NCBI GenBank assembly: GCA_012064385.1 | Contig: QRDG01000402.1 | Location: forward strand, 511,835-575,834 | Origin: Puccinellia tenuiflora | Taxonomy: Eukaryota; Streptophyta; Magnoliopsida; Poales; Poaceae | Length of the DNA: 64,000 bases | Direction of reading: 5' to 3' | Shown: positions 58,044 to 64,000 of the stretch, piece after piece | Numbering within the stretch: position 1 is the stretch's first letter | Layout: the number at the start of each line of letters is the position of its first letter | Translations under genes and position numbers: made by a program | Notes under the pieces: model-generated | The model's database searches: none | Told to the model about the DNA's origin: nothing | The model's input: only the letters and a program-made list of their open reading frames with translations

Positions 58044-61000
58044 TGTAACAGCCCCAGTTTGGTACCCTAAAATATGGGCCAAATTTTCACTTTTTTCTTT
58101 GCAAACATTACATCATAGCATCCATTTAAATTGCTAATTTAAAATAAAGAAAGTTTGGAAAGCAATTAAAAGGAAACAAATCCAAATACCAAAAATCTCC
58201 AACCTCAATGCAATTGCTCGACTTGGTGAAACCAAATTAATTTGAACTTCCAAATTGTTCAAGAAGTTCCAAGTTTAATTATTATAACAAATTGTCAAAA
58301 TTCAATTATTGACAAGCAAAGATATAAATTTGAGAATTCAAATTGGTTCAATACAAATTATATTTTTGAAACCAAGTTAAACTTTCCCAAAATTCAAAAT
58401 AAAAACATGGGGTGCTTCATTGTTATAATATGAGCCTCCATAAATACTTTCATAATTTATTGAAATGTTTAAGTACTTCAATTAAATACATTCTTGCAAT
58501 TTATCAAAATGATCATAATGCAACACTATGAACAAATCTGGTTCTAAACATTTTATTTTGGGACAACAATTTTTGTGGAGTTTCCTCAGGACAAAGGGAC
58601 CCCACATGAATTTTCCCAGATTTTCTAAAATTGCTTAAATAGCTCTTTTAAATAGCTAAAGGATGCTGTGTTAAAAATCAGAAAAAGAAAAACTGCTAAA
58701 GTTTAAAAATCTGACAGGGGGGCCCCTGTCAGCCTCTCTCTTCCTTCCTCTCCCTCACTGTGCCGGCCGGCACTGGCGCCATGCCTATGCGCCCATGCCG
58801 GCGTGTCCGTGCTGCCTCGCGCGTTGCCGTGGCCCCCTGGGGATAAGGGGCCGGCCGACGACCTCACCTACCCCGCATCTCCTTCCCCACCCCTTTTCCC
58901 AGATCGAACCAACCCTAGTTTTTCCCTGTTCGGTCCGTCGCGGTGCTGATGCCGTCGCCGTCGATTCGCCGCCACTGGAGTTTCCCGGGACAAGGCGACG
59001 CTGCCAACTCCTTCGCTGCATCCTCCTCTACCTCCCCGTACGAGGAATCGGGCCGGGGACGCACTAATCGTCGCCAGCATCCTCGCCTTCGTCCGCCGCG
59101 CGCCATCGCCGTCCTCACCCATTTTCCGGCCGCCACATACCCCCTCCGCCGCTCCGAATGCACCTACCCGCCTAAGGTGAGCCCGCCGTCCTCCTGGACA
59201 CCTCCTCCCTCCTCCTCCTGCTCTGTAACCTCGCCTTCGTGCGAGCATCCGCACGGCCGTCCGCCGTGGCGTGGCATGTCGCGCACGAGCACGTCGCCCT
59301 GCGTTTTCCCCTCCGTCTACAAGCACCCGCACCACGACCGCCCGCAACTGCACCCGTTCGGCACGCAAGCGTACCCACGGAGCGCCGCCGGAAAAGGGTC
59401 TTCGCCGGCCGAGTCCTCCGTCGGGTGCCGCCGCGCGCGAGACCGCTTGCCTGGCCTGGCCTCGGCTTGGGCCGGCACGAGGCCGGCTGCTTCGGCCAAA
59501 CTCCCGGCCTCGCACCCCAGCCTGGGCCGGCCAAGGGCCGGACCCTTCGGGCCACCCCCGGCCTGCAGCCCGGCCTGGCCGGCACAAGGCCGGCCTGCCA
59601 GGGTTTGTTTTTTTTTTCCTTTTGTAAATAAAAAAAATGAAATTAAACAATTGTTATATATTTGTATATTGCTTCAAAATTGCAAATTAAATATCAATTT
59701 GATCAGAAAAACAACACCTACTTGATGGCAACATTTCCATAATCTTTTGAGTAAATTATTTTGCCTTTATTTAAGAATTCCTAAAATGGTATAAATAATA
59801 CCTAATTTGGGAAAAATTATATTTCGATAAATATTTAACCAAAAATTAGGAATAAAATATCAATGTGATCAGCACTTCAAATGCTATCAAACCATGCTAA
59901 AATCACATCATGATCACAAATATTTATTTGATGTTATTCTTTAAATGATTAAACGAATTAAATTCAAATAATCATTTAATTCACTATTTATTCATCGATA
60001 ATTGGAAATTCACAAATGAGGTACCAAAATGATCGGAAGAACAAACCCTATCCAATCATGTCATGTTCATGCATATTTGATCCACTTCTTAGTAATGTAA
60101 TAATTTTTAAGCAATGTGGACATTTAGTTAAATATGGGGTTTGTTCTAAATAATTGCACCAATTATTTGGCACTCCATTTAATATTGTTAGATAAATCAT
60201 ATGATGATAGCTTTGCATAATCTTGTCATGTCATCATGTGATTGTGCATTGCACCTTTTCTTCGGGTGATTTATTTGTTCTTTTGTATTATTTTTGGGTA
60301 TCGATAGATTCCGGAGTCGAGGGTTCCTCTACCTACCCCGACGAGCCGTACTACACGCCCCAGCAGCAAGGCAAGAGATAACCTAACCTTCTTGGCATCT
60401 AGCATCCTATTGCTTTATAAACTTATTTTATCCACCATAATATTGCATGCGATTCCAATGACAATTTTTGGTCAATGCTAGAGTCTCCTATGTATGCATG
60501 TTTTTCCCCCTGAACCATCACATGTTTCCCTCCCTATGAAACCTAGGTTTGATGTGTTGGCCGGAGACAAGATATAATTGCTGTTATATATGCTTAGCTA
60601 TGCTTAGCCATGCTTAGTCAAATGCTTTATGTCCGTTGATTAAATTCCATAAGTGTTGATGTTGATGGAATGTTCGGACATGGTGGAGGATGTGTGTGGA
60701 ACTTAATTAATTTGCTTAAAAGGCTTGGGTGAGTTGCCATCGGGGATGGTGTTTTGCCTCACTCTTGCCCCTAAGTGTGAGTTCTTGTCTCTAGAACCAA
60801 GGTTTGAGCGTGCTGCCATTGGTGGGGACATATGGAATCCCCTTTAACTGAATAACTTGTGCGGGCGTATCCAAGGGTCCTCTAGTTCGATTTTCCATTT
60901 GCGTGTGAGTGGAAAAGAAAATGTTGAGGAGGTTTTGTGTTTAGGACGTGGCGATGGGGGCAGGGGCTGAAATAGGCTGGGTAAACTTGCCCTGTCGCCA

Positions 61001-62042
61001 CAGATGACTCTTGGATAGTCTCACACGAGGTAAAGGTTTAACCACGCCCACTCGCCGGCCTTCCCCGGAAGAGGGCCAATCAGGTGAGCCGGACGGTACC
61101 GGTGGGTAAATTAGTACACCCCTACAGGGTAAATCTTTTCGAAAAGCCGTGTCCGCGGTTATGGACGCCTTGGGAACGGATTACGAGATCATAGAGAACC
61201 TTAACCTTAATTAATTAATTTGGCAGCTAAAGGTTGCAACTCAACGTGTGTTTAAAAGGTTCATTTCCTCGAGGGTGATTCGAGGGAGTGCCTTTGGTGG
61301 AGATGAGAGATGTTCTGGCCACAAGTTGGTTCGATGAGAACCGAAGATGAAGTTTACCCTCTTATCCCTTTTGAGAAAAACAAGTCTGAGTAGTCGATGC
61401 CATGGGTCTTTTATACTTTTATAAATGAAAACTAGCTTTATGCAAAAATAGTTACATACAGCTTTAGAGCCTCCGTCGTCATTGGGCCTATATCGCCCTA
61501 CTAAACTTGCGAGTACGTCGTACTCAGTCTCTCTTTGCTGCCTTTATTACTTTGTTTCAGTGGAGGACGACACCGAGCACACAGGTGGGTTCTTCGTGGA
61601 CGTCAACGAGTAGTTCGGGGTTCCCAGGTGGCAGCTTGGGACCGTGGAACAAGCTGGCTGGGATTGCTTATTGTAGGCCTCTTAGGCCATATTTGCATCT
61701 TGTTGTTAGACAACACTACCTCGCTTCCGCATGATGAATTGTTGGGTCTGTGACCTTTTGTGTGTAATATTTGTATCTTTCTCATATATGAGTTGCTATA
61801 TGAATCTTTGTGTCATAGAGTCTGTGATGTGCCAGTTGTTCCACAAGTCTTGATCTCTTTATTATGCATGATAGCTATGTCTGAGCTTATGGCATGATCG
61901 AAGTGTTGCGTGCCAATGATCCATTCCGAGCACGCCTGCCAAAGGTTTTGGCCTGGGATTGGTAAACCCAGTAACCTTCGATTGTGTAGCATGACCGGTT
62001 GCACAAAGCTTCATTGCATAGTTCTGGGGTCGGGGCGCCACA
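58044..62042 (+). mobile_element. 3' LTR of insertion (c)
   Basis: TGTAACAGCCCC...GGGGCGCCACA, 3999 bp, the fuller copy of this LTR. It has a GC-rich block at 58760-59600 with long but overlapping open frames on both strands, judged incidental. The dyad module is at 61114-61166. Confidence 0.9.
61114..61166 (+). promoter_or_regulatory. Conserved three-dyad LTR module (3' LTR of insertion c)
   Basis: CTTTTCGAAAAG and GTCC...GGAC are intact. The first dyad reads CCCTACAGGG, one substitution from CCCTGCAGGG. Confidence 0.72.
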
Positions 62043-62722
62043 ACATGTTGGTGTGGGTTTCCTTGCGCATGATTATCTTGGTGTTTCTCCACATGGCGCT
62101 CTTGACGTCCATCTTGATTGTGCACCGGATGGCGACGCCTATCACATGGCCGGGGTGGAGACCTTGCTCGAGGTTGTCATTGTTGAGAGGCGGCATCCTC
62201 ATGGCGGTTTGGACATGGATGTCGAGCTTGACGTCCTTGTGAAGCAACATCTTCATTGCGGCGAGGAGAGGGATCACGAGCTTGGCGATGTGGAGGTGGG
62301 TCAAATTCCTCGCGGCGTTGGTGACGATCTTGATGTTGTGGACGAGGCATGATATCATCATTGTGAGCGTGCCGGCTTCGATGTGAAGAACCACCACTAT
62401 GACTATGGCGAGCATGAGGATCATCCATGTTATGGTTGTGTGGGTCATGGCGGCGAGACCTTGAGCTTGCCGAAGATCCGAAACCACTTGCACTTGACGA
62501 TGAGGAGGGTCGATGTCGATGGCCTATCCAGGCAACTTCTATCCAAAGTGCCTCGAGGTTGTTTGTGATACGCTCCTCAAAACTTGTTAACTTGGCATCC
62601 ATACGTTCTTCAAGTCGGACCATTGCTTGTTGAGTACCACATTGAAGAGTGAAGTGTTGAGTTTGTGTGGTGTAGACATGGTCGTTTTCCGAGCCTTCCC
62701 CTTGCTCCATTTCCCTAGACAT
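62043..62722 (-). pseudogene. gag: CRM-like Gag N-terminal part
   Basis: Likely start at 62722 (MSREMEQGEG). Residues about 25-65 include VRLEERMDAKLTSFEERI, a helical segment usual in this Gag type. A Ser-rich then His/Arg-rich basic stretch follows. The frame stops at 62177, and a different frame leads across insertion (c) into the capsid part at 51749, so at least one frameshift lies between about 62180 and 62050. Confidence 0.75.
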
Positions 62723-63981
62723 GATGAAGACAAAAGGGTCTCGTGTATATGGTGGTTAGTGAAGATGAAACCCGACCGTCTCTTACCTTCGAAGATAGTA
62801 TTGGGCCTTGTGCTCTCGGTGAGTGACTAGGCACCACAAGGTAAAATGTATGCAAGGGATGATCCGAGAACAACTCTCCAACACACACGCTTATGTGGAG
62901 CTTGGTAGGGAAAGGTGGAAGGCAAATGGAAACGAAACTCCGACAAGGATATTGTTAAAGGTAGAAGATAACCACAAAGATCCAACCACGAAAGAAACCA
63001 ACCACACAAACCCCAAACACAAGAACACACACGTGGAGATTGATGTGGATGGTGCGACTTTAGGGATGAGCAAGGATGACCTAACGAAGACTATACTCGT
63101 GTCACACCACCGCTCGAAGGACGACTAGCTCAATTGCGTGAATGAGCACCGATTTGTACTAGTGGACACTTTCTCTCTTTATTGGCGTGGCTATTGGAGC
63201 TTGATGGCGTAGCAAGAAGGTTCTCGACTCGATTTTTTTGTGTGTTTTTGACTTTTGCCCGAGCCGAGACCGTTAGAAGAAGATGCTCACAAAGCTATGA
63301 TGGTCACTTGGTATCTCACTAGTACAAGCTCGCAATATGTCGAGAGCTAGCTCCGATAGGATTAGTTTCACGAAAAGGAGTGGTTTGCCGCAAGTTATAC
63401 CTTTAGCGTTGAGGCTCGTGACGGCTTGCGGTCGCAGTAGTGGATGGTCGGTGTCGCTGCGAGGGGGAGGTCGAGGAGGATGTCTATTGCTGCACTTGAC
63501 GATGAAAATCACCCAAATCGGAGCAACGAAGAAGGAGAAATGGTCACACGAACAAGAGAAAAAAGAGAATTTTCGAAAACTGTTTGGGCCGGTAGTACCG
63601 TCCCGAAGCCGGTAGTACCGCTCACCCGGTAGTACCGCGCTCAAGCCGGTAGTGCCGCTCGCCCGGTAGTAGCCCGGTAGTACCGCCTGACACAAAAACC
63701 AGATATGAGATTTGGGCGAAAAATTGGACGGAAGAACAACTCAAGAAATCCTCCGATTCGTGATGAAATGACCAAATCGGCTGGAGAAAACGTGGGGGGA
63801 AGGGTGGGTAGGGATCTTAAGCAGTAGATATGTGGATCAAAACTACAAAAAACGCACCAAATCGGGAGATCGAACCAAATCCATTTTGGGCTCTTTTTTG
63901 GGGATTTTCGAAATTGGGCAAAAAGCAAGAAAAATTTCGGTGGAAAAGTGGAACACGAGTCTAATCCGTGGTCAACCTAAA
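62723..63981 (-). other. 5' untranslated leader of the CRM-like element
   Basis: About 1.26 kb between PBS and gag start with no long reading frame. At 63590-63690 it carries six or so CCGGTAGTACCG palindromes like those in the 3' LTR. No other feature is visible. Confidence 0.65.
63590..63690. repeat. CCGGTAGTACCG palindromes in the CRM-like leader
   Basis: Closely spaced units GCCGGTAGTACCGT, GCCGGTAGTACCGC, CCCGGTAGTACCGC and GCCGGTAGTGCCGC, with partial copies. Confidence 0.85.
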
Positions 63982-63993
63982 GCTCTGATACCA
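63982..63993 (-). promoter_or_regulatory. PBS of the CRM-like element
   Basis: Minus TGGTATCAGAGC. The 5' LTR starts 2 bp further at 63996 (TGGTG) and runs out of the window. Confidence 0.85.
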
Positions 63994-64000
63994 TATGGTG

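Larger units (their letters stand above)
51750..62042 (+). mobile_element. Insertion (c): long-LTR gypsy element with decayed interior
   Basis: Flanked by TSD ACATG (51745-51749 and 62043-62047). 5' LTR 51750-55391, interior 55392-58043, 3' LTR 58044-62042. PBS at 55395-55406 and a purine run before 58044 set plus orientation. The LTRs are alike apart from scattered substitutions and one deletion. With 7.6 kb of LTR against 2.65 kb of interior it resembles a LARD-type element, though traces of gag and protease show it descends from a coding element. Confidence 0.9.
26018..64000 (-). mobile_element. Ty3/gypsy chromovirus (probably CRM-like), split by three insertions
   Basis: The 3' LTR is 26018-26720 and the PBS is 63982-63993; the 5' LTR begins at 63996 with TGGTG, matching the TGGTG start of the left LTR. 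Host internal segments are 26721-27603, 40303-43412, 51079-51749 and 62043-63995, about 6.6 kb in all. At each junction the flanking 5-bp TSD lets the host sequence be followed across. Domain order on minus is Gag, CCHC, protease, RT, RNase H, integrase. Gag style, RT wording, lack of a standard chromodomain and a polyprotein running into the 3' LTR point to the CRM branch. Galadriel or another chromovirus branch is the alternative. Confidence 0.8.

Noticed and set aside
58868..59725. Two 260-codon frames on opposite strands
   Set aside because: GC-rich LTR segment; the equivalent stretch of the other LTR (52648-53350) has shorter, shifted frames.

Overview
The window looks like intergenic DNA from a large, repeat-rich grass genome (Poaceae, probably a cool-season pooid). 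I see no intact host gene, tRNA, rRNA or CRISPR array. Almost every base belongs to a transposable element, and most elements are nested inside others. Boundaries rest on TG...CA termini, 5-bp target-site duplications (TSDs), primer-binding sites (PBS, complementary to the initiator tRNA-Met 3' end), polypurine tracts (PPT) and internal comparison of repeated copies. Family names such as CRM-like, SIRE-like and Athila-like come from remembered motif patterns and have not been searched.

Left block, 1-23598: a minus-strand Ty1-copia compound of the form LTR, internal 1, shared LTR, internal 2, LTR. Each internal domain encodes only a Gag protein with two zinc knuckles, followed by about 3.4 kb of AT-rich non-coding DNA; no pol is visible. 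Copy 2 (17156-19432) is an uninterrupted 758-codon gag. Copy 1 has a nonsense codon and a 1.7-kb Helitron (6310-8029). The shared LTR holds a same-family solo LTR (9842-12273, TSD CAAGG). The right LTR holds a 3.76-kb solo LTR of another family (19499-23262, TSD ACAAG) and then stops at a single N (23599).

Middle, 23600-26017: a truncated second copy of that 3.76-kb LTR (last 1.05 kb), abutting the 5' end of a decayed minus-strand copia element (gag fragment, PBS, 276-bp LTR), then about 0.7 kb that I cannot assign.

Right block, 26018-64000: one minus-strand Ty3/gypsy chromovirus, probably CRM-related. It runs from its 3' LTR (26018-26720) to its PBS (63982-63993), and its 5' LTR starts 5 bp before the window end. 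About 6.6 kb of original internal sequence has been split by three insertions: (a) 27604-40302, TSD AATGC, an element with 3.7-kb LTRs and only 440 bp between them, whose left LTR carries two more solo LTRs; (b) 43413-51078, TSD CTTGG, a very long LTR-like unit containing an Athila-like solo LTR (45210-46976, TSD CCCAC), itself carrying a Mutator-type fold-back MITE; (c) 51750-62042, TSD ACATG, an element with 3.6- and 4.0-kb LTRs and a 2.65-kb decayed interior. The host polyprotein shows an Asp-to-Asn change in protease, a stop codon in the reverse transcriptase YxDD box and several frameshifts, so it is dead.

The most unusual signals are arrays of 13-bp odd palindromes (CCGG...CCGG) whose cores differ between copies while symmetry is kept, found in both the copia and the gypsy element; a conserved three-dyad module shared by several long LTR families; and an apparently gag-only copia lineage with an intact Gag.
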